A DNA stretch of 64,000 nt, taken from positions 186,001 through 250,000 of the forward strand of contig CAVZOP010000012.1 of the NCBI GenBank assembly GCA_963776935.1, in the 5' to 3' direction. Below the pieces are notes generated by a model that saw nothing but the letters and a program-made list of their open reading frames with translations, ran no database searches and was not told where the DNA came from. Position 1 is the first letter of the stretch. Each line of letters opens with the position of its first letter. Both the position numbers and the translations under genes were made by a program. The stretch is from JALOLG01 sp963776935 (GTDB lineage: Bacteria; Actinomycetota; Acidimicrobiia; Acidimicrobiales; Ilumatobacteraceae). Positions 16,726 through 25,843 of the stretch are shown here, piece by piece.

Positions 16726-17532
16726 GTGAGCGCCGCCCGATCCCCCGCCCTCGCCGCGATCGTGGCGGCGCTCGTGCTCGTCGCATGCGGCTCCGATCCC
16801 GCCGAGCCGGCGGCAACCGAGACGATCATCGACACGACGGCCGAGACGACGGCTGCAGATGAGTTGGCGCAACCGGTGATCGACCCTGGCGACGGCGGTG
16901 AGTACGCGCCGGAGATCGACCCGGCCGAGTTCAGCGACGTCGTCGACAACCCGTTCATGCCGCTGCTGCCGGGGGCCCGGTGGGTGTACGAGGAGCACAG
17001 CCCTGATGGTGAGGTCGGCGAGGTCGTCGTCGAGGTGCTCGACGAGCGACGTACGGTGATGGGCGTGTCGACGATCGTCGTCCACGACGTGGCGTCGGTC
17101 GATGGCGAGGTCGTCGAGGACACGTACGACTGGTTCGCCCAGGACTCGGCCGGCAACGTGTGGTACTTCGGTGAGGACACGACGGCCTACGACGACGCCG
17201 GAACCGCGACGCGGGAAGGAGCGTGGGAGGCCGGCGTCGGCGGCGCCCTTCCGGGCGTCGTGATGGCGGGCGAGCCGGCGGTCACCGGCACGGGCTACCG
17301 CCAGGAGTTCCTGCCGAGCGTGGCCGAGGACATGGGGGAGATCATCGCCGTGTCCGGCTCGGCGAGCACGCCGTTCGGCGACTTCGACGACGTGATCGTG
17401 ACCCGTGACTGGACCCCGCTCGAGCCCGAAGTCGTCGAGGAGAAGACGTACGCACGTGGCGTCGGCCTCGTCGCCGAGACGAAGAACGACGGCGAGACCG
17501 TCGTGCTCGTCGACTTCACCGCCGGGCCCTGA
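16726..17532 (+). CDS. Lipoprotein of unknown function
   Basis: A 268-aa predicted lipoprotein. The GTG at 16726 gives a signal peptide ending at the lipobox LVACGSD. After an acidic/threonine linker comes a single domain that begins VDNPFMPLLPGARWVYEEHS and ends KTYARGVGLVAETKND. The NP(F/Y)-PL-PG-WVYE opening is found in many uncharacterised bacterial lipoproteins. It is probably co-transcribed with the PepSY gene. It converges on the membrane protein gene at 17587. Confidence 0.7.
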   Translation: MSAARSPALAAIVAALVLVACGSDPAEPAATETIIDTTAETTAADELAQPVIDPGDGGEYAPEIDPAEFSDVVDNPFMPLLPGARWVYEEHSPDGEVGEVVVEVLDERRTVMGVSTIVVHDVASVDGEVVEDTYDWFAQDSAGNVWYFGEDTTAYDDAGTATREGAWEAGVGGALPGVVMAGEPAVTGTGYRQEFLPSVAEDMGEIIAVSGSASTPFGDFDDVIVTRDWTPLEPEVVEEKTYARGVGLVAETKNDGETVVLVDFTAGP

Positions 17533-17586
17533 CCCGGCACCAGCGACGCGAGGTCTGGCGTCGGCACGTTCACTCCCGCGCTGCGG

Positions 17587-19173
17587 TCAGACCTCGCTCG
17601 CGCAGCCGTCGGTGCTGCCGTCCCAGAGGGCGGAGAACTCGACGTCGATCGCCAGGCGGAGCAGGCCCGGTTCGACGCCGGTGATGTCGACGAAGCCGTC
17701 GGCGCTCTCGGCGAGGCAGCCGGCGTTGCCGGTGAGCTTCCAGTGCGGGCTGGCCCGCACGGCGACGTGGAGCGTGCCCGGCACGTCGACCCGGATCACG
17801 AGGTCGTCGACGCCGTACTCGAGGAGCGTGCCGGGGCCGGCGACGATCGGTTGCGGGTCGACCACCTCGTACACCGTCCAATCGGTGAGCCTGCGATCGA
17901 GCTCGAGGTACGGGAGCCCGCCGGCGATCAGCGCCGCCTCGTCGATGCCGGCGTCGTCGAGCTCGCTGTGCGGGACCGCGACGTACGACACCGCCTCGCG
18001 GAGGAGCCACTCGCGATAGGTGGCGGCGTCGAGCGTCCCGTCGTAGAACAGCGGGTTGTACTCCATGTCGAGCTGGCGCCACCAGCCGCGGGCGATCGGG
18101 ATCTCGGGCGCCACCTCGGCGACCTCCCAGTGGCGCAGCGTCGGGACGATCTCGACCCGTACCGCCCCGTTGTCGGCGTACAGGTCGTCGAGCACGTCGA
18201 CGAGCGGCGCGTAGTACTCGGCGGTCCGGGTGGGGTCGGTGGGTGCGTCGACGACGGCGTCGATCGACGGGCTCCACTGCCAGTGCAGCAGGGGGATGGC
18301 GCAGAGCACCAACAGCTTGCGTCGATCGACCGGCATGACGGCGGCGAGGATCGGCCCGGCGAAGAACATCGTCAGGCGGTTGATGTTCCCGCCCATCGGT
18401 GTCTGCAGCGTCATCGTGGCGACGGCGGCGGCGATGTGCAGCACCGCCGCGATGCGGATCGCGCGGTGCTGCTTCGGCACCAGCGCGATCAGCAGCAGCG
18501 AGATGCCGACGCCGATGACGAACGACTTGGCGTGGTAGGGGAACCATCCGCCGGACGGGAACAGCCGCATCAACACGAGGTACGGCCCGAAGCAGGCGAC
18601 CGCCAGCCCGACGCCGCGCCACAGCCGGCCGGGGACGTCGTCGAGCGTCCACGCCGCCATCGCCAGGGCGAGGAAGGCGCCGGCGACCGGGCTGCCGAGC
18701 ATCGTGGCCGCCGTCAGCCCGAGGGCGAGCACGTAGTGGCCGCGCCGCAGCGCCAGCAGGGCGCACAGCCCGAGGGCGAGGCCGAGGGCGAACGGGAGCC
18801 GCCCGATCAGCAGGTTGACGAGCGTGCCGATGCCGAACCACCACGACGCGATCCGCCGCCCGGGCAGCCCGACCAGCAGCTGGTCGAACGCCCAGCTCGC
18901 CACGAGGGCGCTGACGATGCCGGTGATCCCGATGCCGATGACGGCCGCGACGGGCGCCAGGAGCACCCCGTAGCCGGCCACGTGGTGGCCCGAGAACCAC
19001 TGCAGGTTGAACACCTCGCCGAGGTGCTCGGCGAACACGGTGTGGTACACCTGGGCCGGGTAGTCGTTGCCCTCGAACGGTCCGGCGACGATCACCGCAG
19101 CGAGCACGCCGACGACCCACCAAACGGGGATCTGGGAGAGCTCGAAACGCCCGTGGCGAGGCGTGATCTGCAT
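17587..19173 (-). CDS. Polytopic membrane protein, glycosyltransferase-like topology
   Basis: A 528-aa integral membrane protein. The ATG at 19173 is placed just before the first hydrophobic segment (IPVWWVVGVLAAVIVAGPF). About ten hydrophobic segments fill residues 15-330, followed by a soluble C-terminal region of about 190 residues. An early NDYPAQVYHTVFAEHLGE stretch lies where GT-C glycosyltransferases carry their first extracytoplasmic acidic loop, which suggests a GT-C-like or related envelope enzyme. No diagnostic catalytic motif is certain. It is divergent from the Tad locus and has a hairpin in its upstream region. Confidence 0.6.
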   Translation of the reverse strand: MQITPRHGRFELSQIPVWWVVGVLAAVIVAGPFEGNDYPAQVYHTVFAEHLGEVFNLQWFSGHHVAGYGVLLAPVAAVIGIGITGIVSALVASWAFDQLLVGLPGRRIASWWFGIGTLVNLLIGRLPFALGLALGLCALLALRRGHYVLALGLTAATMLGSPVAGAFLALAMAAWTLDDVPGRLWRGVGLAVACFGPYLVLMRLFPSGGWFPYHAKSFVIGVGISLLLIALVPKQHRAIRIAAVLHIAAAVATMTLQTPMGGNINRLTMFFAGPILAAVMPVDRRKLLVLCAIPLLHWQWSPSIDAVVDAPTDPTRTAEYYAPLVDVLDDLYADNGAVRVEIVPTLRHWEVAEVAPEIPIARGWWRQLDMEYNPLFYDGTLDAATYREWLLREAVSYVAVPHSELDDAGIDEAALIAGGLPYLELDRRLTDWTVYEVVDPQPIVAGPGTLLEYGVDDLVIRVDVPGTLHVAVRASPHWKLTGNAGCLAESADGFVDITGVEPGLLRLAIDVEFSALWDGSTDGCASEV

Positions 19174-19499
19174 GTCGTGTCCGATGGTCGAGTGGTGACG
19201 GGTGGATGTGCTGCTGTCTGACACCCGTCCGGCCTGTCGAACTGCAGTGATGTCGACGGTACCCCGGTCGGGCGACGATGTAAACGCGCCGGGTCGAGTT
19301 GGCGGGACCGTGATTTTCCCGATCCGCGATCTGCCGGCCCACAGGATCTCGTGGACGTGTCCCGTCTCGACCCCTGCGTTTCTCGTCACCGCCGGCGACG
19401 GATGGCGCCGGAATCGCGCCTCGGATCGGGGGGCTAGTGTCGGTCCCGTCGCGTTGGGGCGATCGGGCGGGTCATGACTGCACGAATGATCGGGCGTTC
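19174..19499. other. Divergent intergenic region before the Tad locus
   Basis: A stretch of 326 bp with no credible gene. It holds one clear hairpin: GACGGGTG (19197-19204) and CACCCGTC (19222-19229), perfect 8-bp arms with a 17-nt loop, 24 bp upstream of the membrane protein start. Promoters for both directions are expected here, but no convincing -35/-10 pair was found. Confidence 0.5.
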
Positions 19500-20078
19500 A
19501 TGTTCACGACGACGAGGGCACAACCGACTCGGACCGTTTCCCGTCCTGTGGTCGCGGGAACAGCTGCTGTCGCGGCGACGTCCCTCGTCGTAGCCGTCAT
19601 CGCTGTCCGGCTGGCGCCGATGTCGTTCGCCGTCGTCGCCGCTCTCGTCCCGCTCGCGATGGCTGCGCATGTCGACGCCGTCGAACGCCGACTGCCGAAC
19701 TGCCTGGTGCTGTTCTCGGCGGTCCCGGTGTCGATCGTGTGCGTTCTCGATCCGTTCGTCGATCGGATCTCCGCCCTCGGAGGCGTCGCGTCCGGCGTGT
19801 TGTTGCTCGCCGGTCCGCTGCTGGCGCTGCACGTGATCGCGCCGGCGTCGATGGGCTTCGGTGACGTCAAGGCGGCGACCGCCCTCGGCGCCACGGTCGG
19901 GCTGGTGCGCCCGGAGCTGGCGTTGTGGACGCTGTGCCTGGCGGCGGCGATCAGCGCCGGATGGGCCCTCGCACGTCGGGCGCGCGACGTCGCGCTCGGA
20001 CCGGGGTTGGTGATCGCCGTCACGGTCGTGCTCTTCGTCAGCGCCTGCGCCGGGATCGAGGTGACGGCGTGGCGCTGA
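19500..20078 (+). CDS. tadV: Prepilin peptidase, TadV/CpaA type
   Basis: A 192-aa membrane aspartic protease of the A24 family that would process Flp prepilin. Two catalytic-region motifs are present: the first aspartate in AHVDAVERRLPN, and the second in GFGDVKAATALGA. The protein is almost entirely hydrophobic, with about five to six membrane segments, and lacks the methyltransferase domain of PilD, as is usual for TadV. The ATG at 19500 is chosen; a GTG at 19437 would add a hydrophilic lead. The gene opens the Tad operon and overlaps the next one by 10 bp. Confidence 0.85.
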   Translation: MFTTTRAQPTRTVSRPVVAGTAAVAATSLVVAVIAVRLAPMSFAVVAALVPLAMAAHVDAVERRLPNCLVLFSAVPVSIVCVLDPFVDRISALGGVASGVLLLAGPLLALHVIAPASMGFGDVKAATALGATVGLVRPELALWTLCLAAAISAGWALARRARDVALGPGLVIAVTVVLFVSACAGIEVTAWR

Positions 20079-20773
20079 CCGAGCCGAGAGTGGCCACTCC
20101 GGGACTCGCCGACGACCCACCGCCGCGAGGCTTCCGCCCGGCGTCGCGCCGCCGCGCTCGGATCGCAGGTGGGGTGGCGTTGGTCGCCGTGGCGATCGGC
20201 GGCAACGTGCTCATCTATTCGAGTCTCGACGACCGTGAACCAGTCCTTCAGTTGGTTCGCGATGTGCCGGCGGGCGAGCAGCTGACCGGCGACGACGTCC
20301 GGCCGATCGACGTCGACGCCGACGACACGCTGCGCGCCGTCCCGGCCGACCGGCTGTCGACGATCGTCGGCCAGTACGCCAAGGTGCGCCTCGTCGCCGG
20401 CTCGCTCGTCGTCACCGAGTCGCTGCAAGGCTCGCCACTCGTCAGCGGTGGTGCGGCGGTCGTCGCCATCCAAGTCCCCGACGGGGCGCTGCCGATCGGG
20501 CTACGCGAGCGTTCGCCGGTCCAGCTCGTCGTGCCGGGTGCCGGCGACGGCACGACGGCTGCCCCTCCGACCATCGTGAGCGGGCGTGTCGTCGGCCTGC
20601 CCACCGCGCCGACGACGGCCACCGGCTCGCTGTCGCTGTCGGTGGAGGTGCCCGCCCAACTGGCGGCGACGGTGGTTGCCAGTGACGACGTCCGGGTGGT
20701 GCTCGTCCAACCGAGCCCCGACGCGGCCTACGCCGACACCGACGCCGGCGACTCCGGGACCGAGGGGCCGTGA
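20069..20773 (+). CDS. RcpC/CpaB-like SAF-domain pilus assembly protein
   Basis: A 234-aa protein with one N-terminal membrane segment (IAGGVALVAVAIGGNVLIYS) and a SAF domain typical of CpaB/RcpC (VRDVPAGEQLTGDDVRPIDV, AKVRLVAGSLVVTESL). The GTG at 20069 overlaps tadV by ten bases. In diderms CpaB acts with the CpaC secretin in the periplasm. Here no secretin is present, so it probably acts at the cell-wall side of the membrane. It is shorter than typical proteobacterial RcpC. Confidence 0.75.
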   Translation: MALTEPRVATPGLADDPPPRGFRPASRRRARIAGGVALVAVAIGGNVLIYSSLDDREPVLQLVRDVPAGEQLTGDDVRPIDVDADDTLRAVPADRLSTIVGQYAKVRLVAGSLVVTESLQGSPLVSGGAAVVAIQVPDGALPIGLRERSPVQLVVPGAGDGTTAAPPTIVSGRVVGLPTAPTTATGSLSLSVEVPAQLAATVVASDDVRVVLVQPSPDAAYADTDAGDSGTEGP

Positions 20774-21543
20774 GCCTCGTCGCGATCGCCGGCGACGACG
20801 CCACCACGACGACCCTTGCGCTCGCCGCGGCCTGGCCGGTGAGCGACGACGTGCTCGTGGTCGAAGCGGACCCACGCGGCGGGTCACTCGCCGCGTGGCT
20901 CGACATCCCGGTCGGTCCGTCGCTGTCGGCAGTCGTCACTCGGGCGAGCCCCGGCGAGTGGGCAGTGATCGATCGGCTGAGCCGGCTGACGCCGTCGGGT
21001 CTGCGTGTGATCCCGGCTCCCGTCCGCGCCGTCGAGGCGACGCGGGCTGTCGCCGAGGCGGCCGACGTGATCTTCCCGACGCTCGCGCCACTCGTCTCGC
21101 CCGTTGTGCTGGCCGACGCCGGGCCGTTCGGCGGAGCCGCCGGTCCGCCGGCAGTCGTCACCCAGTCGACGCTTGCGGTCGTCGTCCACAATCAAGCGCA
21201 ACAGTCGGCACGCGCCGCCGGTGTTCGGCTCGAACGGCTGGCGGAGTGCTTCGAGCAGCTCACCGCGTGTGCCGTCGAGGCCGTGCTCGCCGTCATCGGA
21301 CGCGCACCGTTCGACGCCGACGAGATCGCCGACTTCGTCGGGGCGGGTGCGATCGCGACCCCGCCGGTGTTCGCGCTCGCTGATGATCCGCTCGCAGCGG
21401 CCGTGCTCGCCGGCCGCAGCGGCGTCTCGCGACGACGGCTCCTCCGGCTCCCGCTGTTGCGGAGCTCGGCAGCACTCGCCGCGTTCTTGTCGAATCGCCT
21501 CACCGAGGTCGCCGCCATCGATCGTTGGAGGGTCGAACGATGA
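20770..21543 (+). CDS. TadZ/CpaE-like MinD-fold protein lacking a normal P-loop
   Basis: A 257-aa protein at the position usually held by TadZ/CpaE, the polar localisation factor. It opens SLVAIAGDDATTTTLALAAA: the place of a deviant Walker A is recognisable, but the GK(T/S) lysine is missing. VVEADPRGGSLAAWLDI matches the MinD-type switch region. It overlaps its neighbours by four bases on both sides (GTGA and ATGA). The fold call rests on these motifs and on context; the protein may bind nucleotide poorly or not at all. Confidence 0.65.
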   Translation: MSLVAIAGDDATTTTLALAAAWPVSDDVLVVEADPRGGSLAAWLDIPVGPSLSAVVTRASPGEWAVIDRLSRLTPSGLRVIPAPVRAVEATRAVAEAADVIFPTLAPLVSPVVLADAGPFGGAAGPPAVVTQSTLAVVVHNQAQQSARAAGVRLERLAECFEQLTACAVEAVLAVIGRAPFDADEIADFVGAGAIATPPVFALADDPLAAAVLAGRSGVSRRRLLRLPLLRSSAALAAFLSNRLTEVAAIDRWRVER

Positions 21544-22940
21544 CCGTCGCCGAGCGCTGGCTGGTCGCCGACACGGCCGATCTCGTAGCCCCGCTGATCG
21601 AACGTGTGGCCAGCCGGCTCGTCGAGGCCATCGAGCTCGACGAATCGGCGCGGGCCGACCGCGTCGACCGTGGCGCGTCGTCGCTGGCGGCGGACGCGCG
21701 TCGCCAGCAACTGCTCGTCGGCGCCTGGCTCAGCGAGGAGCTGGCGACGATCAACCAGATCCGGCTCGCCGGCGGTGAGCGTCCGCTCGATCCGACGAGC
21801 GATCGGGCGGTCCGAGCTCGGGTGGTGGCCGAGCTCACAGGGGCCGGGCCACTCGAACCGTTCATCAACGACGCCGCCGTCGAGGAGATCGACGTCAACT
21901 CGCACGAGTCGACCTGGATCACGTTCGTCGACGGACGCAAGCTCGACGTCGGTGCGCTCTGGACGTCGGCGGTCGAACTGACCGCCTACCAGAAGCGGCT
22001 CGCCAGGCGAATGACCCGCACCGGCGAGGGTCGCCTCGACACGTCGTCGCCGATGTCGACGTTCCAGGCAGCCGACGGTTCGCGCGTCGTGATGGTGCTC
22101 GGCGGCGCGAGCGAGCACGGCATCTCGACCCAGCCGCGGATCGCGATCCGCCGCTTCGTGATCCGCCGTGTCGGGTTGCGCGGGCTGGCGGCGCTCGGCA
22201 TGTTCCCCGAGGCGCTCGTGCCACGCCTGTCGGGCCTGGTGCGCTGCGGGTTCACGATCCTCGTGTCGGGCCCGCCAGGCGCTGGGAAGACGACGTTGCT
22301 GACCGAGTTGCTGGGGGAGGTGTCGCCGCGCGAGCGGATCATCACCGTCGAGAAGAACCTCCTCGAACTGCACCTCGAGGACGACCCCCGCCATCCCGAC
22401 GCGCCGGCGTTGTTCACCCGCCATGCCAACGCCGAGGGGGAGGGCGAGATCACGACCCGACAACTCGTCGAGCTCACGCGCCGGCTCAACCCCGACCGCG
22501 TCGTCGTGGGCGAGCTCGTGGAGGACGAGGCGCTCGACATGCTCGACGTCGCGTCGATGTGCAAGCGCGGGTCGTTGGCGACGATCCATGCTCACGCGGC
22601 CGACATCGTGCTGCACCGCCTCGCCTACTACGTGTCGAAGTCGGACACCCGATTGCCGGAGTTCGCGGTGTGGAGCCTGATCGCCCAGACCGTCGACTTC
22701 GTCGTCCACATCGACCTGGTTCGCAACGAGATGAGCGACGAGGCTCCAGTCCGCCGGATCACGTCGATCGTCGAGGTGGGAGGTCTCGGCGAGGCCGGCG
22801 GGGTGTCGACCACCGAGGTGTGGGGCATCGGTCGAGACGGCGAGCTCGAACAGTTCGCACCCCTCTCGTCCCGCCACCAGCAGCGCCTGCGTCTCGCCGG
22901 TTTCGACACGTCACTGTTCGCCAGCATCGGGAGCTGGTGA
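21540..22940 (+). CDS. tadA: TadA/CpaF secretion ATPase
   Basis: A 466-aa hexameric secretion ATPase that powers Flp pilus assembly. An N-terminal domain (about 1-200, with GAGPLEPFINDAAVEEIDVN) precedes the ATPase core: Walker A GPPGAGKTT, Asp box HLEDDPRHPDAP, Walker B region RVVVGELVEDEALDML and His box SLATIHAHA. The usual VGEVRG form of the Walker B region is altered to VGELVE. The start ATG overlaps the TadZ-like stop by four bases. Confidence 0.9.
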   Translation: MTVAERWLVADTADLVAPLIERVASRLVEAIELDESARADRVDRGASSLAADARRQQLLVGAWLSEELATINQIRLAGGERPLDPTSDRAVRARVVAELTGAGPLEPFINDAAVEEIDVNSHESTWITFVDGRKLDVGALWTSAVELTAYQKRLARRMTRTGEGRLDTSSPMSTFQAADGSRVVMVLGGASEHGISTQPRIAIRRFVIRRVGLRGLAALGMFPEALVPRLSGLVRCGFTILVSGPPGAGKTTLLTELLGEVSPRERIITVEKNLLELHLEDDPRHPDAPALFTRHANAEGEGEITTRQLVELTRRLNPDRVVVGELVEDEALDMLDVASMCKRGSLATIHAHAADIVLHRLAYYVSKSDTRLPEFAVWSLIAQTVDFVVHIDLVRNEMSDEAPVRRITSIVEVGGLGEAGGVSTTEVWGIGRDGELEQFAPLSSRHQQRLRLAGFDTSLFASIGSW

Positions 22941-22941
22941 C

Positions 22942-23772
22942 GTGGCGATCGCGGTGCTGGTGATCTCGACGGCGCTGGCCGCGCTCGGCGTGCTCATCGT
23001 GGTCGCGCCGACCTTCGCCGTTCGCCGGCCGCGACGGTCGCGGCTGCGGAGCGGACAGCAGTGGCAGATCGGGATCGCGGCGTCGACGGCAGCGCTGGTG
23101 TTCGTCATTTCCGGATGGATCGTTCCCGCATTGGTCCTCGGAGCGGGCGCGTGGTGGGCGGCCGCTGGATGGCAACGCCGGCAGCGCCATGGGCAGGCCG
23201 AGATCGAGCGGATCGAAGCTCTTGCGTCGTGGATCGAGAACCTCCGCGACGTCCTGATCGCCGGTGACCAACCGATCGGTGCGATCGCGGCCACGGTCGC
23301 CACCTGTCCACCGGTCATCCGTCCCCACGTCCGGCGGCTGGTGGCCGGACTCGGCCGTCAGGATCCCGATGTCGTGTTCCGCCGCTTCGCCGACGACATC
23401 GACGATCCGATCGGCGATCTCGTCGCGACCGGCCTGATGATCGCCGTTCGCCGCGGCGCCCGGACCGTCGGCGTCCTGTCGGCGCTCGCCGAGCAGGCGC
23501 GTCAACAGGCCGACCGGCGCCGGCTGGTCGAGGCCGAGCGGGCGCCGACCCGGCGCGAGGTGGCGATGCTGACAGCGATCATGGGCGCGCTCGTCGTCGC
23601 CCTGTTCGTGTTCGGCCGCAGCGACTACCTACAGGCCTACGACGAGGCGAGCGGGCAGCTGTTCCTCGCGGTCGCCGTGGCCGCATACGCATGTCTGCTG
23701 GCGCGCGTCCAGCGCCTCGCCCGCTTCCCGCGCGCCGGCCGGTTCCTCACGCTCGAGCGGAGCGTGCGATGA
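22942..23772 (+). CDS. tadB: TadB, inner-membrane platform protein
   Basis: A 276-aa polytopic type II secretion F-domain protein. The GTG at 22942 starts one base after tadA. There are two N-terminal membrane segments, a cytoplasmic GspF-type helical domain (ALASWIENLRDVLIAGDQPI) and two C-terminal segments (EVAMLTAIMGALVVALFVFG). Together with TadC it would form the platform on which TadA acts. Confidence 0.85.
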   Translation: MAIAVLVISTALAALGVLIVVAPTFAVRRPRRSRLRSGQQWQIGIAASTAALVFVISGWIVPALVLGAGAWWAAAGWQRRQRHGQAEIERIEALASWIENLRDVLIAGDQPIGAIAATVATCPPVIRPHVRRLVAGLGRQDPDVVFRRFADDIDDPIGDLVATGLMIAVRRGARTVGVLSALAEQARQQADRRRLVEAERAPTRREVAMLTAIMGALVVALFVFGRSDYLQAYDEASGQLFLAVAVAAYACLLARVQRLARFPRAGRFLTLERSVR

Positions 23773-24659
23773 ATCCCGTCGCCTGGCTGATGCTCTCGGC
23801 AGCCGCCGGAATGGGTGGTCTCCTGCTGTGCGTCGACGGATGGCGACAACCCCACCCGCCGCTCGCCCGGGTGATCGCCCACCTTCGCCGTCCCGGACCG
23901 ACCGGCACCGCGCCCGAGCACGCCCCGGTTGCCCTGATGCGGCCCGTTCGCACGCTTGGACGCCGACTCGCGTCGGTCGCACCGGGTCTGTTCCCGTCGG
24001 CGGTCGAGTTGCGTCTCGTCCAGCGGTCGCTCGACTCACATGTGGCTGTGCTCACGTGCTCGGCGCTCGTGGGCGCGCTCGGGCCGGCGATCGTCATCGG
24101 AGCATTGCAGGCCCTGGGCGTGGTGTCGCTCGGCGTGTTCGTCCCCGTGGGCCTGGCGTTGGTCGGACTGGTTGCCGGACCACTCGCCGTGCACGCCCAG
24201 GTCGCCGAACGGGCACGCGAGGTCCAGACCGACCTTCGCTTCCAGCTGTCGGCCTATCTCGATGTGGTGACGATGCTGCTCGCCGGCAACAGCGGGCACG
24301 AGGGCGCCCTCGAGCAGGCCGCCCACGCCGGCGACGGGCGCTTGTTCGTCGAGCTCCGGCGACGGATGCGAGAGGTCGGTACGACCGGCAAGAGTCTCGT
24401 CGAGGCGTTGAGCACGGCCGCCGAGGACCTCGGCCTCGTCGAGCTCCAGCAGGTCGCCGCGACCACCGCCTTGTCGTCGGCCGAAGGCGCTCCGGTCGCC
24501 CGCACGCTCGCCGCCAAGTGCTCGACCCTCCGCTCGACGTTGGCGACCGAGCAGGAGTCCGAGGCCCGCTTGCGCACCAGCCGCCTCACCGCGCCCATCG
24601 TCGGGATGGCACTGATCTTCATGGCCCTCGTCATCTACCCCGCGCTGAGCTTCTCGTGA
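23769..24659 (+). CDS. tadC: TadC, inner-membrane platform protein
   Basis: A 296-aa partner of TadB with the same fold. The ATG at 23769 overlaps the tadB stop by four bases. Membrane segments lie near 5-22, 100-145 and the C-terminus (PIVGMALIFMALVIYPALSF). The F-domain core includes LSAYLDVVTMLLAGNSGHEG and GTTGKSLVEALSTAAEDLGL. Confidence 0.85.
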   Translation: MNPVAWLMLSAAAGMGGLLLCVDGWRQPHPPLARVIAHLRRPGPTGTAPEHAPVALMRPVRTLGRRLASVAPGLFPSAVELRLVQRSLDSHVAVLTCSALVGALGPAIVIGALQALGVVSLGVFVPVGLALVGLVAGPLAVHAQVAERAREVQTDLRFQLSAYLDVVTMLLAGNSGHEGALEQAAHAGDGRLFVELRRRMREVGTTGKSLVEALSTAAEDLGLVELQQVAATTALSSAEGAPVARTLAAKCSTLRSTLATEQESEARLRTSRLTAPIVGMALIFMALVIYPALSFS

Positions 24660-24696
24660 TGTCGCGAGAGCCGCCTCACCCAGAAAGGCACCGACC

Positions 24697-24945
24697 ATGA
24701 ACGATGTCACCATCGTCGCGACCGCGGTCATCCATGCCGTGTACGCGGTGCTGCAGGGATCCGTCGACCGCCTCCGACCGGTGCCTGGTGCCGGCGCACG
24801 TGGTCGCGACCCGGGCGCGGTGTCGTTGGAGCAAGTGTTGTGGTTCGTCGCGGCTGGAGTCAGTGTCGCCGTGATCGCCGCGATCCTGTGGAACAAGATT
24901 CGCGACGAGGCCAACACCCCCGTCCAATCGCCATCCGCGCCATAG
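24697..24945 (+). CDS. Flp-type pilin
   Basis: An 82-aa probable major pilin. After a hydrophilic leader of about 40 residues comes G-AVSLEQVLWF: cleavage after Gly would place Glu at position +5, the type IV prepilin rule, and a single hydrophobic helix (VLWFVAAGVSVAVIAAILW) follows. AGAAAGG lies about 9 nt before the ATG. It falls directly after tadC, with its processing enzyme TadV encoded upstream. The leader is longer than in proteobacterial Flp proteins. Confidence 0.8.
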   Translation: MNDVTIVATAVIHAVYAVLQGSVDRLRPVPGAGARGRDPGAVSLEQVLWFVAAGVSVAVIAAILWNKIRDEANTPVQSPSAP

Positions 24946-25034
24946 GCACTCGGGTGTCGGCGCACCTGCAGCTGCCGCCACGTCCGACGAGCTCCCCGAC
25001 ACGTTGTCCCGCACCGTGTCCGAAGCGGCGCCGG

Positions 25035-25400
25035 ATGAGCGGTGACGACGGCTCGTCGTCGTCGTTGACAGTCGTCCTGCTGACGCCCGTCTTCGTCGTG
25101 CTCGCGTTCGCCGCCTTCCAAGCTGCGATTTGGGGCCACGCCCGGACCGAAGCACGCGTGATCGCTCGCGACACGGCTGCGCTCGTCGCCCGCTCGGGGG
25201 TGTTGCCGAGCGACGCCCGTGAGTCGGCGATGACGATCCTCGCCGCCGACACCGATCTGCACGGGCTCGAGGTCTCCGTCGACAACGACGGACAGCTCGT
25301 CACCGTCACCGTGACCGGTGCAGCGCCAGGAATCATCCGTGGCACGTCGGCCGACGTGTCGGTCACCGCCGTCGTGCCGCTCGAAGGGTGGACGCCGTGA
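25035..25400 (+). CDS. TadE-like pseudopilin 1
   Basis: A 121-aa protein with a short leader, then one membrane helix (LTVVLLTPVFVVLAFAAFQA) and a soluble domain that begins ARTEARVIARDTAALVARSG, the TadE arrangement. The ATG at 25035 is preferred; an in-frame GTG near 24954 would add 27 proline/arginine-rich residues. Its stop overlaps the next gene. Confidence 0.7.
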   Translation: MSGDDGSSSSLTVVLLTPVFVVLAFAAFQAAIWGHARTEARVIARDTAALVARSGVLPSDARESAMTILAADTDLHGLEVSVDNDGQLVTVTVTGAAPGIIRGTSADVSVTAVVPLEGWTP

Positions 25401-25843
25401 TGCCGTGGTCGTCAGCAGGCCGCGATCGCGGTGCCGCCGAAGCGCTCGGCCTGGTCCTGATCGCGCCGGTCGCGATCGGACTGGCGCTGCTGGTCGTGTT
25501 CCTGTCGCGGCAGGTCGACGCGCGGGCACAGGTGCGGACCGCCGCCGAGTCGGCCGCCCAGGCGGCCGCCCAGGAACGCTCACCGATGGCCGCCGAGGCC
25601 GCGGCCCGAGAGGTGGTCGTGGCGATGCTGACCGACCCGGACACGTGCATGTCGCCATCGGCCGTCGTCGACGTCACGCAGTTCGCGCCGGGCGGGCTCG
25701 TCGCCGTCACGGTGTCGTGCTCGGTGTCGGCGCGCGGCGTCGACGTGATCGCACCGGCCGATCCGCAGTCGGAACTGCGCCGGTTCACGGTCACCGCGTC
25801 CGCCACGATCGATCGCTACCGGGCGGCCGAGGCGGCGCCGTGA
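25397..25843 (+). CDS. TadE-like pseudopilin 2
   Basis: A 148-aa protein of the same type: short leader ending RGAAEALGLVLIAP, with Glu placed as in pseudopilins, one membrane helix, then AAESAAQAAAQERSPMAAEA. GTG 25397 (four-base overlap) or ATG 25400 are both possible starts. The soluble domain has two cysteines (DPDTCMSP and VTVSCSVS). It is recognisably related to the orphan gene at 34477. Confidence 0.7.
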   Translation: MMPWSSAGRDRGAAEALGLVLIAPVAIGLALLVVFLSRQVDARAQVRTAAESAAQAAAQERSPMAAEAAAREVVVAMLTDPDTCMSPSAVVDVTQFAPGGLVAVTVSCSVSARGVDVIAPADPQSELRRFTVTASATIDRYRAAEAAP